A DNA stretch of 64,000 nt from Paraescarpia echinospica. Its lineage: Eukaryota > Annelida > Polychaeta > Sabellida > Siboglinidae. The notes under the pieces were generated by a model. It was not told where the DNA came from and made no database searches. It saw nothing but the letters and a program-made list of their open reading frames with translations. Positions 1 through 9,317 of the stretch are shown in pieces; position 1 is the stretch's first letter; each line of letters starts with the position of its first letter. The position numbers were made by a program, and so were the translations under genes. The stretch is taken from assembly GCA_020002185.1 (NCBI GenBank), contig CM034541.1:32735852-32799851 (forward strand), in the 5' to 3' direction.

Positions 1-1455
1 CTCGCCAAGAAGTGAGTCTGGTTAAAATGACGTATTTTGAAGCATCATTGTTTGGGATTCATTCATCGATGCATGTACCACAATTAGAAATGTTATATAT
101 TATGTATGTTTTCGATAACGAAATGAAATTACGAAATAGCACCATACAAAATAAAAAGTACCTTAAGGCAAGAGAACGTGAACCCATGCCCTCTGAGCGA
201 TGCGCCACCTAGTGACTAAGCAAGTTATGTGGCATAGAAATTAACAATGCAAAATCTAACTGTTGATTTATTTTATTATGTGACTTGTTTCAAAACATAA
301 TACTCCTGGCAAGGGCTTCTTCTCATTTATTTTGTATTTCATAGTTTTCGGATTTAAGGTAAAGCCGCCTTACGGACAAACATATCAAAGCGGTATATTC
401 TCCTAGGAGCGTAATAAAAGCTGCCACCTCACGGCGCCTGGGTAATCGAGGCTAGACTGTATTAAGTAATGCAATACTATGGACTCTTTTATTCTTTTTA
501 TTTCAGCACTGCACGCGTGTGTAGACCAATAACAGGCTACAGTACAACCAAGATACAGAATGCAAGTACAATTCTAAAGCACACGTTGTTGCGTTATTTT
601 TCCTACTAGAATTCCTGTGATTCACTTATAATGAGACCAATTCTAAACAATGTTATCAGGAAGACACCATTTAAATCAAAGTATGTTAATTTATTCAAGC
701 ACAATCGGGGTTTATGTGCTTATTATCATGAAAAATATATATACTACACAAATACACACGTAATACATACGAGTACATGCCCCTAAACGCGTGCGCCCTT
801 GTGCGTTCCTAGTGTGTTATGATCGTTAGTAGTATAGGGGAGGTTATTGGGCCCGTGCACGACACCTTTGGTGACCTTTGGGCAAAACTTTACTAATAAA
901 AAACGTTGTAATTACCCCTAATCGTTTTCGGCAACCTACATATAAAAAAGATCAAAGGATTTTTTGACACTAAACGTTTTCCGCAACCTACTTATAAAAA
1001 AACGTGATGGATTACCCCCTCTAAGTACATTTGAGGTGCCACCTAGCGGTGAGTGTAGAGATCATTTCAGTTTGTCCCCTAGCGATCAACGCCGTACCTA
1101 GCGCGTGCTGACCTAAGCAATATATGACGCGGTTATATAACCGCGATAAAACCACTGTGTGCAGACTTCCCCCATCAGCCCTATGAGGATGCCCCGCTGT
1201 ATCCTATGTTAGCAGCAGTGCGATAAGCGACCGGCACTGCAGCAGCAGCAGCAGCAGCAGCAGTGGACTATGACCCCGGCTCGGCAGTATAGCTGGCTAG
1301 CGCTGTGCGTTCTAGTGGTGCGATCAAAACGAAACCAATCCGTTGTGCGTTTAAATAAATAAATAAATAAATCTAGTGGTGCGACCAAAACGAAACCAAT
1401 GGATAAATACGCTAACGTTCAGTGGGCCCCCCGTATGGCGCTGTACGTAGGGTGT
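1..1455. other. Intergenic flank with short direct repeats
   Basis: I see no convincing gene here. The stretch holds small duplications: a roughly 30-bp AT-rich unit ending in a TATAAAAAA-like run occurs at about 923 and about 971, and a 29-bp unit ending GAAACCAAT occurs at 1311-1340 and again at 1372-1400, separated by (AAAT)n. A (CAG)n run lies at about 1240-1262. The left terminus of the neighbouring Polinton should fall in or just right of this flank, but I could not identify a terminal inverted repeat. Confidence 0.5.
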
Positions 1456-1507
1456 TTATGCAGTGGATACAGACGAGTGGAAATGTGAGTAGTAGAGACT
1501 GCAGTAT

Positions 1508-2067
1508 TTATTGACTGCTAAAATTATATAGCCGCGCGCGGCCAATGCCCGCCCTATAGGGGGAGAACGGCGCGCGAAAGCCGCGCCGCGTATAGAGTTC
1601 GGTCGTCGGGGTGGGCGTATACCACGACCCATTGTTTCCTCGTCGGAGGAATGAAGACACGAGGCTGGTGTCGTCGTCGAAGTCATCGGCGTCAGCGTCG
1701 TTGATAGGTGGTGGTGGAGTGATTGGTCGAGGGGGGTGCGCTGTTGGGGCGACAGTACATACTGGCTTTGTTGCTGCTTCTGGCAGGGCGGCGGCCGTTC
1801 TGGTAGGCAGTTGGATTTCTCTATGAAATAAACCGCAATATATGTAGGCGTGTTTAAACAAAGGGCGCCAAAATAAAATGAGAACCATGCATGCATGCAC
1901 TTACGAGGAGGCGTTGTTGTATTCATAGTTGTGCTTGAAATAGCCAAACGGTGAAATGCGCCGTCAAGTGTATGCTGCGACTCCATGTATGAATGCGCCG
2001 TCAAACAGCGGCGGCGCATGACACTACGGCTTATCGCGATCGGAATGTGAAGGGAGAACAATGCCAT
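1508..2067 (-). CDS. Candidate spliced leftmost gene of element 1, divergent from the early genes
   Basis: Unrecognised. On the minus strand an ATG at 2067 opens a frame that reaches a GTAAGT donor (GT at 1904-1903). An 84-nt candidate intron ends in a pyrimidine-rich TTTATTTCATAG acceptor (AG at 1822-1821). An AATAAA polyadenylation signal lies at about 1505-1511, overlapping the stop of one frame. Two frames remain open after the acceptor; one is rich in Pro and acidic residues followed by an Arg-rich tail, with no domain I can name. The intron length is a multiple of three, so retention would not break the frame. The splice signals and poly(A) site are what support a gene; the protein itself gives little support. 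It would be transcribed away from the RPA-like early gene, sharing the repeat-rich 2.1-2.56 kb region as promoter. Confidence 0.3.
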
Positions 2068-2565
2068 ATCAAAAACAATAAACGAAAAGCTAAAAGCATG
2101 AAAGTAAGCGTTGTATATGATTAGTTAGGGCTCGGGAATCGTGTGGTGTAGTGATATTAGAGAAATTCGATGTAAAGACACATTTGACGATGAATGTACT
2201 GACATGACCGCTAACTTTTTTCCTAAAACAAATACCTCGGTAACTGCGTCGTATGTGTTAAGTACGCATGCGCGTTATTTTTTAAGATAACTGTAGACAA
2301 TGCCATTTCAAAAACAATCAACGAAAAGCTAAAAGCATGAAAGTAAGCGTTGTATATGATTAGTTAGGGCTCGGGAATCGTGTGGTGTAGTGATATTAGA
2401 GAAATTCAATGTAGATACACATTTGACGATGAATGTACTGACATGACCGCTAACTTTTTTCATAAAACAAATGCGTCGTACGTGTTAAGTACGCATGCGC
2501 GTTATTTTGTAAGATAACGGTAGACTAGGCAGTATGTGTTAAGTGCGCATGCGCCTTATTTTGTA
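2061..2565. repeat. Direct repeats upstream of the element 1 early promoter
   Basis: A block beginning near 2061 (AATGCCAT...) is repeated from about 2299 with very high identity over roughly 150 bp or more (shared AAAGCATGAAAGTAAGCG and TCGGGAATCGTGTGG stretches). Each copy ends in a GCATGCGC palindrome followed by TTATTTT. A third, partial copy of that ending runs at about 2540-2565, directly before the TATA box. Repeats of this kind next to an early promoter could be enhancer or replication elements; that role is inference. Confidence 0.85.
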
Positions 2566-2568
2566 AAG

Positions 2569-2575
2569 TATAAAA
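2569..2575 (+). promoter_or_regulatory. TATA box of the element 1 early transcript
   Basis: TATAAAA lies about 95 bp upstream of the ATG at 2664 and immediately downstream of the GCATGCGC repeats. Similar TATAAG motifs sit 30-60 bp before several other genes of the Polinton elements in this window. Confidence 0.6.
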
Positions 2576-2663
2576 CGGGTGAGAAAATGCTATGTTGTAT
2601 GACGCCAGTGTTCTAACGTATTGTTTCAGCAGCAGCAGCAGACGTTCTCCCGCGGCAACAATA

Positions 2664-2927
2664 ATGGCAGACGAGATACCAAAAAAGATGAAGGCGGCGC
2701 ACAAGCAGAGTCCGAAGGTGGCGGCGGCCGGCGTCGGTCAACAGCAGCAACCTACGGCAGCAGCAGCAGCGGTGTCAACGGGGGCGGCGCTGGTTAATAA
2801 CAGGCCCGTGGTGGTCAACGCGCCACCGCTGGTAGCCGCCGGTCGTAAGCGAAGCGCCGAAGAGGCCTTGGGGAGCGTCGAGGTGGCTGCGGGGCAGCCG
2901 GTACGCGTCACTCGAGCGCGAATATGA
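2664..2927 (+). CDS. Basic, Ala/Gln-rich early leader ORF (N-terminal exon of the RPA-like gene)
   Basis: An 87-codon frame starts at the first ATG (2664) after the TATA box. It encodes a low-complexity Lys/Ala/Gln-rich peptide with a basic patch (GRKRSAEEA) that could act as a nuclear localisation signal, and stops at a TGA at 2925. The frame shifted by one, open across the same region, continues without stop into the RPA-like domain at about 2953. Element 3 has a disordered N-terminal segment joined in frame to the same kind of domain. The simplest reading is therefore that this ORF is the N-terminus of the RPA-like protein and that a single indel near 2870-2927 has broken the link. No function can be assigned to the leader beyond possible nuclear targeting. 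Confidence 0.5.
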   Translation: MADEIPKKMKAAHKQSPKVAAAGVGQQQQPTAAAAAVSTGAALVNNRPVVVNAPPLVAAGRKRSAEEALGSVEVAAGQPVRVTRARI

Positions 2928-2952
2928 GTCGGCGGCGTCGACACGGGCCACA

Positions 2953-3408
2953 TTGGTGAGTCTGAGGGACCTAAAGTGTGCTAACAACGGCGTGTATAAA
3001 ATTAAGACGCCCGTTATGATCGACGCTGAATCGTACAAAGAGAATTGTACGTATTTGGGATGCTCCCGTTGTCGGCGAAAATTGTATCAGAAAAAGAAAG
3101 GCGGGCCTATGGTATGTCGAACGCACGGTGATGTGTTTGTGGCGACGAATTACTTCGCGTTGCGTGTGATGGTGAAGGATGGCGAGGACGACGAAGACAA
3201 GCTTTGGATCACTCTATTTGACACGCATATGTCTAATCTCGTCGAGTACCAGGCCGACTACTTGGTGGAGTTGATCGAGGAGCCGCTCCGCGATACCGTG
3301 CTGGAGTTAACCGGCACGGAAGTGGAGATCAGTGTGCGTAAGACGACTTGGAACGGGGAGTCTTCTTATACCGTGCGCACCTTGAAGAGATACGACGACG
3401 ACGTCTAA
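2953..3408 (+). CDS. RPA-like ssDNA-binding protein (Rep-A C-terminal type OB fold with zinc ribbon)
   Basis: The translated segment (about 150 residues) resembles the C-terminal DNA-binding domain of replication protein A large subunits. It has a zinc-ribbon CSRC pair, a second pair CRTH about 15 residues later, then strands such as FALRVMVKD and the RPA-like LWITLFDTHMSNLV, where RPA has W-V-T-V-F followed by a helix. It probably coats single-stranded DNA during protein-primed replication by the nearby polymerase. There is no ATG at the segment start; the frame is open upstream, so it needs an upstream N-terminus (see 2664-2927). A strong GTGAGT splice donor sits exactly at its beginning (2956-2961), so this domain would be encoded only when that intron is retained. 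The stop TAA at 3406-3408 overlaps a CTAAT branch-point-like motif. The fold assignment is by motif only. Confidence 0.6.
   Translation: MVSLRDLKCANNGVYKIKTPVMIDAESYKENCTYLGCSRCRRKLYQKKKGGPMVCRTHGDVFVATNYFALRVMVKDGEDDEDKLWITLFDTHMSNLVEYQADYLVELIEEPLRDTVLELTGTEVEISVRKTTWNGESSYTVRTLKRYDDDV
2956..2961 (+). promoter_or_regulatory. Candidate 5' splice donor, phase 0
   Basis: GTGAGT follows ...CATTG at 2955. In the frame that enters the RPA-like domain the exon would end on a complete codon (TTG, 2953-2955). All four downstream acceptors (3433, 3645, 3830, 3930) open long frames in phase 0. Element 3 has GTAAGC at the equivalent place (22042), also phase 0. Confidence 0.55.
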
Positions 3409-3433
3409 TGTGTGTTTGTTGTGTTGTTTGTAG

Positions 3434-3619
3434 AAGGAAGAGTGCCCGATACTGGTAGATTTGCTGACGCATGCAAACGTGCAACAACGAATGCTAAGGT
3501 GGCGTGGTCGTGAAATAACTGAGGAGGCCGCGCAACTACTAGCCGAGACGGCCGAGAATTACATAAAGGCGTTTAGGCTAGCCTACGAAACGAACTTAAT
3601 TATTAGCGTTCTTCCGTAA
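3434..3619 (+). CDS. Candidate alternative terminal exon A of the early gene (61 codons)
   Basis: An open frame of 61 codons with no suitable start ATG begins exactly after a GT/T-rich tract ending TTTGTAG (AG at 3432-3433), with a CTAAT branch-point-like motif at 3404-3408. Reading in phase 0 gives a small charged helical peptide (KEECPILVDLL... to ...ETNLIISVLP) ending at TAA 3617-3619. The other frames close quickly. No domain recognised. It is interpreted as an exon, not a free gene, because of the acceptor and the missing start codon. Confidence 0.4.
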   Translation, partial: KEECPILVDLLTHANVQQRMLRWRGREITEEAAQLLAETAENYIKAFRLAYETNLIISVLP

Positions 3620-3645
3620 CTAACAGTTGTGTTTATATGCTGTAG

Positions 3646-3873
3646 GAGGTGCGCCGCGTACTGCAGGATATGTTAGCTACCAACGAAAGGACACGTGCGA
3701 GGTACGACGAGGTTGCCGCGTTCGTAAGAACGCTGCTGGAACGTGGAGTGGAGGGGGTCTATAAAGAGGGAGGAGGAGGCCGAGAAGGAAGGTCGAAATC
3801 AGGCGGACTAATCAAAATAATGTGTTGTAGGAAGTGCGGCGCGCCAGGCGTGAATGTATGCGAGATTTCGTAG
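3646..3873 (+). CDS. Candidate alternative terminal exon B (75 codons)
   Basis: The frame starts right after an acceptor ATGCTGTAG (AG at 3644-3645) preceded by a textbook CTAAC branch point at 3620-3624. Phase-0 translation begins EVRRVLQDMLATNERTRARY and continues as a helical charged segment, then a Gly-rich stretch, ending at TAG 3871-3873. Its first residues match exon C (EVRRARREC...), so B and C look like diverged tandem copies of one exon. No known domain; the product would be an early regulatory or accessory isoform by inference only. Confidence 0.4.
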   Translation, partial: EVRRVLQDMLATNERTRARYDEVAAFVRTLLERGVEGVYKEGGGGREGRSKSGGLIKIMCCRKCGAPGVNVCEIS

Positions 3874-3911
3874 ACGCGTTGCTGACGGTGGTCACCGAAC
3901 GTAAAGACTAG
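3831..3911 (+). CDS. Candidate alternative terminal exon C (26 codons)
   Basis: A short phase-0 frame follows the acceptor TGTGTTGTAG (AG at 3829-3830), with a CTAAT branch-point-like motif at 3808-3812. It encodes EVRRARRECMRDFVDALLTV and a short tail, then TAG at 3909-3911. It overlaps exon B in another frame. The similarity of its start to exon B (EVRR followed by a helix) is the main support; taken alone the ORF would be too short to call. Confidence 0.3.
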   Translation, partial: EVRRARRECMRDFVDALLTVVTERKD

Positions 3912-3930
3912 GACATGCTTTGTGCTGTAG

Positions 3931-4527
3931 GGATGCGGAGTGCGTGACGCTAGCGTGTTGGACGCCATCATAGAGGAGGCGCTTGACGTGTCGGATACAG
4001 CAGTGCGCCGATACATCGAAGCGACTCATGCGCCGGCACCGATGTACGACGAAAGCCTGTACTCGCCGCTGGGGACGATGGGGCCGACGTGCGCTCCGTG
4101 TTGGACCCTATCGGAGGACGTCTCGCAACGACAAATCGTTGTACCGGGTAGGGGCCAGTTGGCCTGTCGCTATGAGCGGCTCGCAATGGCCATCCTAGCC
4201 GAGTGCCTCGGTGAGATGATACTGGAGCGGGCGCGCGATAATTGCGGCGTATGTGAGCCCAATGAGGGCTGTCCGTACGTGCATATGGCCGGCTATCGTG
4301 TGGGTCGTCCGAACCGCGTGTACACACACCGCTTCGACAACGCGGGGTGCATCGTAACGCGTCACTTCAACGCCGTGTTGGGAGCGTTTCTGCGTCGTTC
4401 GCTTTTACCGTGCTTTACGCGTCTCGTGCTAATACTTCACGATACTAAGGCGGCCACTGGTCAGCAGCCGCAAACGGGTCGTGCGGGGAACTGTATTTGG
4501 TCCAGTTCGTTTCGGACTGGCTACTAG
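3931..4527 (+). CDS. Candidate terminal exon D: Cys-rich early protein of unknown function
   Basis: A 198-codon phase-0 frame begins after the acceptor TTTGTGCTGTAG (AG at 3929-3930) and ends at the stop 4525-4527. An AATAAA signal lies 45 nt further on (4572-4577), making this the 3' end of the early unit. The product contains Cys/His clusters (TCAPC, NCGVC, then GCPYVH) that could bind metal, flanked by a conserved-looking Arg/Leu-rich C-terminal part. I do not recognise the family. An internal ATG at 4042 could provide an unspliced start, but the open frame begins exactly at the acceptor, which favours the exon reading. Confidence 0.5.
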   Translation, partial: GCGVRDASVLDAIIEEALDVSDTAVRRYIEATHAPAPMYDESLYSPLGTMGPTCAPCWTLSEDVSQRQIVVPGRGQLACRYERLAMAILAECLGEMILERARDNCGVCEPNEGCPYVHMAGYRVGRPNRVYTHRFDNAGCIVTRHFNAVLGAFLRRSLLPCFTRLVLILHDTKAATGQQPQTGRAGNCIWSSSFRTGY

Positions 4528-4968
4528 GCAGGGACTGGCACGACTACATGTCCAGCGCAGGAGCGGTCTCGAATAAAGAACGAACAATGCTTGCTTTGCA
4601 ATAGAACATTAGTAAAAATCTCGACTAAAGAACAAACAATGCTTGCTTTGCTATAGTAACAAAGGCGTTGAACGCTGTTTTGAATGTTGTACGGTGCTTA
4701 ATAAAACGTTGAAAATGTACTTTCCGTTTCAGAGTTACACACATTACCCAAAACAGTTCGAGTTACCTAAAAAAAAACACCGCTAGTGCGCAGCCACCAC
4801 CCTTTCCGAGTTACCCAAAACGCAGTCCGAGTTACCTAAAACATTTATCCCGCTAGGGTGCAGCCACCACCACCCTTTCCGAGTTACCCACATTACCATA
4901 AATGCAGTCCGAGTTACCTAAAACATTCCCCGCTAGGGCGCACCCACCACCACCACAGCCTCCACTGT
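4528..4968. repeat. Non-coding repeat cluster between early genes and polymerase
   Basis: Contains the early poly(A) signal (AATAAA 4572-4577), a 37-bp near-duplicate (about 4569-4605 and 4621-4656, core AACAATGCTTGCTTTG), and about three degenerate copies of a roughly 75-bp unit from about 4728 to 4955. The unit core is CCGAGTTACCTAAAACA, then CCCGCTAGGGYGCA and a CCACCACC run. The polymerase TATA box follows immediately. The repeats may be promoter or enhancer elements. Confidence 0.75.
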
Positions 4969-4974
4969 TATAAG
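4969..4974 (+). promoter_or_regulatory. TATA box of the polymerase gene
   Basis: TATAAG (context GTTATAAGTAG) lies 45-50 bp upstream of the polymerase ATG at 5019, directly after the three CCACCACC-containing repeats. Its spacing and sequence match those before the ATPase, the small basic protein, the membrane protein and the element 3 early gene. Confidence 0.6.
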
Positions 4975-5018
4975 TAGCGGTGCTCGAAAAAGTAGCAGCA
5001 GTCAGTAGCCCTTAGAGA

Positions 5019-8000
5019 ATGCCGCCTTCTCCTACTAGGTGGCAATGTCCGAATTGCGGGGGTTATTTCGCGAAACAGGCGACGTTAGAGCGACACTCGA
5101 AGAGCTCGAAAAGATGCGGCAACAACGCGCTATGCGTAAAACGACGAGAGTGCCCAAAATGCGGCGCGACGTACACTACGCGCCACGCTATGCTACGACA
5201 CCTGAAGGAGCGGTGCGGCCGTCAGACGGTGCCACCGCCTGGTAGTAGTAATGAACCGGCAGCCGCTAGGGCGGCGTCACCCGACGGTCTACAGCGCGTC
5301 GTGGACGAGCACCGGCGCAGCATAGAGACGTCGGTAGCGCGCGGTGCCGTGCAGTCCCGCTACAACTATCGCATGACCGCCTGTACGAGTATGCGGGTGC
5401 TCGAACCGCGTCTGAGGGCGATGTTTCGCGAGCAAAAGAATGCCTTTAAAATTAACGTGTGCTACGGTTTTGTATTGCGCCACAAGGTGTCGGGTCGTTA
5501 CCGCTATTTTCATTCTTCCTGTAACTGCTGCGGCCGCCTCCTCGAAACGCCCGGCCTCGTTACCGATAGCCGTTCGTTCGAACGATTCCTCGACGCCGTG
5601 CGCACGATCGACGTACTGCAGTACGTCATCGCGCAGCGTCCCGACTCGGGCTGGGTCGTCGAGCTCGTAACGAACGCCATCTACTTCGTGAACGCCATCA
5701 TCGCCCATACTATCGGGTGCGTTGGCGAGACGCTTCCCGCCTACGTGCGCACCAACAGGGCCATCGCGGCGTTGACGAAAGATCGTCGAGGCACGCCCTA
5801 CGACGATCATCTATGCCTCTTCCGGTGCATCGGCCTCCACCTGCAAGGCGGCCGACGACGCGAAACGCGAAACGGCGGCAGAATCGATACGACCCGTTTA
5901 ATAAAAGTCGCTAAACGACTGCACGCGCAGTATTGCCGCGCCATGCGCACGACGGCCTCGAACGGTGTCCGCCTGAACGAACTGGAACGCGTGGAGACGG
6001 TTTTCGGCATCAACATCGCCGTCTATCGACTGACGGCGGCAAATGGTGCCGCCTAACTAGTACGTCTGTCGCTCGAAGCGCACCCCACGACCCTGAACGT
6101 CAACGTGTACGAGACGCACTTCTCGTACATAAGCGACCTGCGCGCGTACACGAAAACGTACAAGTGCGGAAAATGCGGCAACGCCCTCTGGAGGACCACG
6201 TGGGATTTACGACGTCACGAAGCGACGTGTGAAGGTGGCGTTCGTCACGTGTTTCCCGGCGGCGTCTACCGGCCGACACCGTCCGTATTTCAGCGGCTCG
6301 ACGACGAAGGCGTCGACGTCGGCGACGACGACCTGCGCTACTACCCGTACCGCGCGACGTTCGATTTTGAATGTTATTTCGCCGATAACGATCTACCGTC
6401 GGATACCGACAAATGCCGGTGGATAGCGCGACACGAACTGCTCAGCGTAAGCGTCGCGTCGAATGTCCCCGGCCACGAAGTGGCGCGGTGTTACGTCACG
6501 ACCGGTGATTCGGCCGAACTCGCGCGTCGCCTCATCGACGATCTGGAAGCCGTGAGCGCGGCGGCGTGCGCGGCTCTACGCCCCCGCTACGACGGGACCT
6601 TCGAGGCGCTCGACGCGCTCGACGTCGACTGCCGGCGACGGTGCGACAACGATGACGCGTCACCGTACGCCGCACTCGCCGACCGTCTGTGGACGCACCT
6701 GCGTCAAATTCCCGTACTGAGATTCAATTCCGGTAAGTACGATCTGAATGTCGTCAAGAAGTACTTGACTCCCCTGCTCATAACCGGCGACGCGCAGCAC
6801 ACGTCGTCGGCGTTTACCATTAAACGACAGAACAATTACATGTGCCTGACGACGTCGACGTTGAAGTTCCTCGATATAACTAATTACCTCGCGCCCGGCG
6901 TTAGCTACGATCGCTTTCTGAAAGCGTACGGCTGCGCGGCGACGAAGGGGTACTTTCCGTACGAACATATCGACGCGTTGACGCGCCTGGACGAGACCGC
7001 CCTGCCGCCGCGCGAGGATTTCTACAGCCGCCTGAAACGCGAGGGAATCTCAGCGAAGGCGTACGAGATTTGCGCGACGGCGTGGCGTGACGAGCGCATG
7101 ACGACGATGCGCGATTTTCTGATTTGGTATAATAATCGAGACGTGGCGCCGTTTCTCGAGGCCGTCGATCGGCAGTTCGCCTTCTATCGGCGCCGACGTA
7201 TCGACATGTTCAAGGACGCCATCAGCGTACCGGGGTTGACGTTGTTGTACCTGTTCAATGACCTGCCGACGTCGATCCATTTCTCGCTGTTCAACGAACC
7301 CAACAAAGAGCTGCACCGCCTGCTGCAGTCGCAGATCGTCGGCGGCCCGTCGATCAACTTCGCGCGCCACCACGAGGCCGTCGTGACGGCGATTCGAGGC
7401 GACGCGTCACGCCCGTGTCGTGCGATAGTCGGTTTCGACGCGAACGGCCTCTATCTGTGGGCAATAATGCAGGAGATGCCGACGGGCTGGTACACGCGCT
7501 GGCGCGCGGAGAACGCCTTTCAACCGGAACGCGTGCACCGCTACGGTCGTATGGCCGTGGAGTGGTTGACGTGGGAGGCGGCGCGAACCGACGCGCGTAT
7601 ACGTAACCAGTTGAACGGGCGCGAGAAGCGCATCGGAAAGTACCGAGTCGACGGCTGGTGCGCCGCCACGCGAACGGCGTACCAATTTCACGGCTGCTAC
7701 CTTCACGGCTGCCCGACGTGCCAGACGCACGTGACGACGAACGCCGTCAACGGTCAACCGATGACGACGCTGTACGCCGCGACGATCGCCGTGACGACCT
7801 ACCTGCGCAGTTTCGTCGACAACGTCGTCGAAATGTGGGAGTGCCAGTGGCGCGCCGTGCGACCGCCCGCGGCGCCGACGCCGCCCGACGAGTCACGATG
7901 GCGACCGGCGGCCGCCCCCATTACGCGCTCGACGATACTGGAGGGTGTACGCGATGGCTCTCTGTTCGGTCTGGTGCAGTGCGATATCGCCGTGCCGGAA

Positions 8001-9132
8001 GCGCTGCGCGCCAAGTTCGCCGAAATGCAGCCCGTGTTCAAGAACGTCGATATCGCGCGCGACGATCTCAGCCCGTTCATGCGCCGCTACGCCGAGTCGC
8101 ACGATCTCCTCACCCGACCTCAACGGATGCTCGTCGGTAGCTACTTCGGCGCCGAGATCGTGCTCGCGACGCCCCTCCTACGGTGGTATCTGGCGCACGG
8201 TCTCGTCGTGCTTTCGCCGCTTCGGCGAAACGTTCTCGGCGGCTCGACGCGAGGGCGACATCGATCCCGAAAAATCGATCATCGCCGATACCTTTAAACT
8301 TCTCGGCAACAGTTCGTACGAGAAAACGATTACGCGCGTCGATCGGCACCGGGAAATCAAGTTCGCCACGCCGGTCGGCGCCTCGATGCTCGTCAACAAC
8401 CTTCGCTTCCGGCAACTCGACGTCGTCGTCGACGACGCGCTGTACGAGGTGGCGCTGAATAAGCGCAAAGTCGTCTAAGGCCTGCCGATGCAAATCGGCT
8501 ATTTCGTCTACCAATACGCGAAATTGAGGATGCTCGAATTTTATTTCGATGTCATCGACGCCTACATCCCCCGCCCGCTCTTTCAGTACTGCGCTATGGA
8601 CACGGACTCGGCGTACATCGCCCTCGCGGGGCGCGACGTCGACGCGCTGGTGGCGGAAGAACGGCGCGAACACTACTTCCGGAATCGATCGCTCTGGTTT
8701 CCGGCCGAATGCTGCGACGCGCACGTGGACGCGTACGTACGACGCCGCGTCGCCGGACTAGCGTGGGAGGACGCGCCGGCCTGCTGCGCGCGCCGGCGCC
8801 TGTTCGAACGTCGAACGCCGGATCTCTTCAAACAAGAGTGGCGCGGCGACGGAATCGTGGCCTTGTGCAGCAAGACCTACTACTGCTTCGGCGGCGACAA
8901 CGGCGCAAAGTACAGCACGAAGGGTCTGAGCAAGCGTCAGAACGACATCGACGAGCACACCTTCCTCGCCGTACTGCGCGACCGACGCAGCGGCGTCGGC
9001 TGGAACCGCGGTTTCCAGTTGATAGACTCGTCCGTGTTGACGTATGTTCAAAAGCGCGCTGCGTTGAGCTACTTCTACGCTAAATGCCGCGTGCTCGACG
9101 ACGGCGTCACCACGGCGCCGATACTCGTCTAA
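5019..9132 (+). pseudogene. Protein-primed family B DNA polymerase of element 1 (disrupted)
   Basis: Replicative polymerase of a Maverick/Polinton. The N-terminus has zinc-finger-like modules (CPNCGGYF...H...C, CPKCGATY...H...C, CGKCGNAL...H...C). A segment with DDHLCLFRCIGLHL may be the OTU-like region reported in some Polinton polymerases. Exonuclease motifs follow (FDFECYF near 6363; FNSGKYDLN near 6723), then polymerase motif A-like FDANGLYLWA near 7434, motif B-like KLLGNSSYEKT near 8296 and motif C DTDS near 8599. The gene is broken by an in-frame TAA at 6054-6056, a frameshift (probably with a small deletion) near 8205-8225 and an in-frame TAA at 8476-8478. About 1,370 codons in all, normal for the family with N-terminal fingers. 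It converges on the protease; an AATAAA at 9237-9242 serves its 3' end. Confidence 0.93.
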
Positions 9133-9236
9133 CTTCTATAAGTACGACTACTACTCGTCTAACTCGTACTAACCTAAGGACTGCCCCACCCCCCCCTACT
9201 AGGGGTAGGTTCTATATGTATGTATGTAGGTAGGGT

Positions 9237-9242
9237 AATAAA
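9237..9242 (+). terminator. Polyadenylation signal of the polymerase gene
   Basis: AATAAA lies 105 nt downstream of the polymerase stop, inside the 185-bp gap between the convergent polymerase and protease genes. Confidence 0.5.
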
Positions 9243-9317
9243 AACAATTGCGCACAATTTCGTCATCATCGTTTTTTTTTAATTACTTCTACTATACACG
9301 TAACAGCGAAAGCGTTG

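Noticed and set aside
12..212. 66-codon ORF at the window start
   Set aside because: No domain, promoter or splice evidence; AT-rich chance ORF.
1..2060. Terminal inverted repeat at the left end of element 1
   Set aside because: No inverted match to the 15.84-15.97 kb junction or to the 19.8 kb truncation could be found by eye; the right end is probably lost.
6660..8724. Long antisense and alternate-frame ORFs over the polymerase
   Set aside because: High GC makes shadow frames open; they show no motifs, while the polymerase motifs are in the plus-strand frame.
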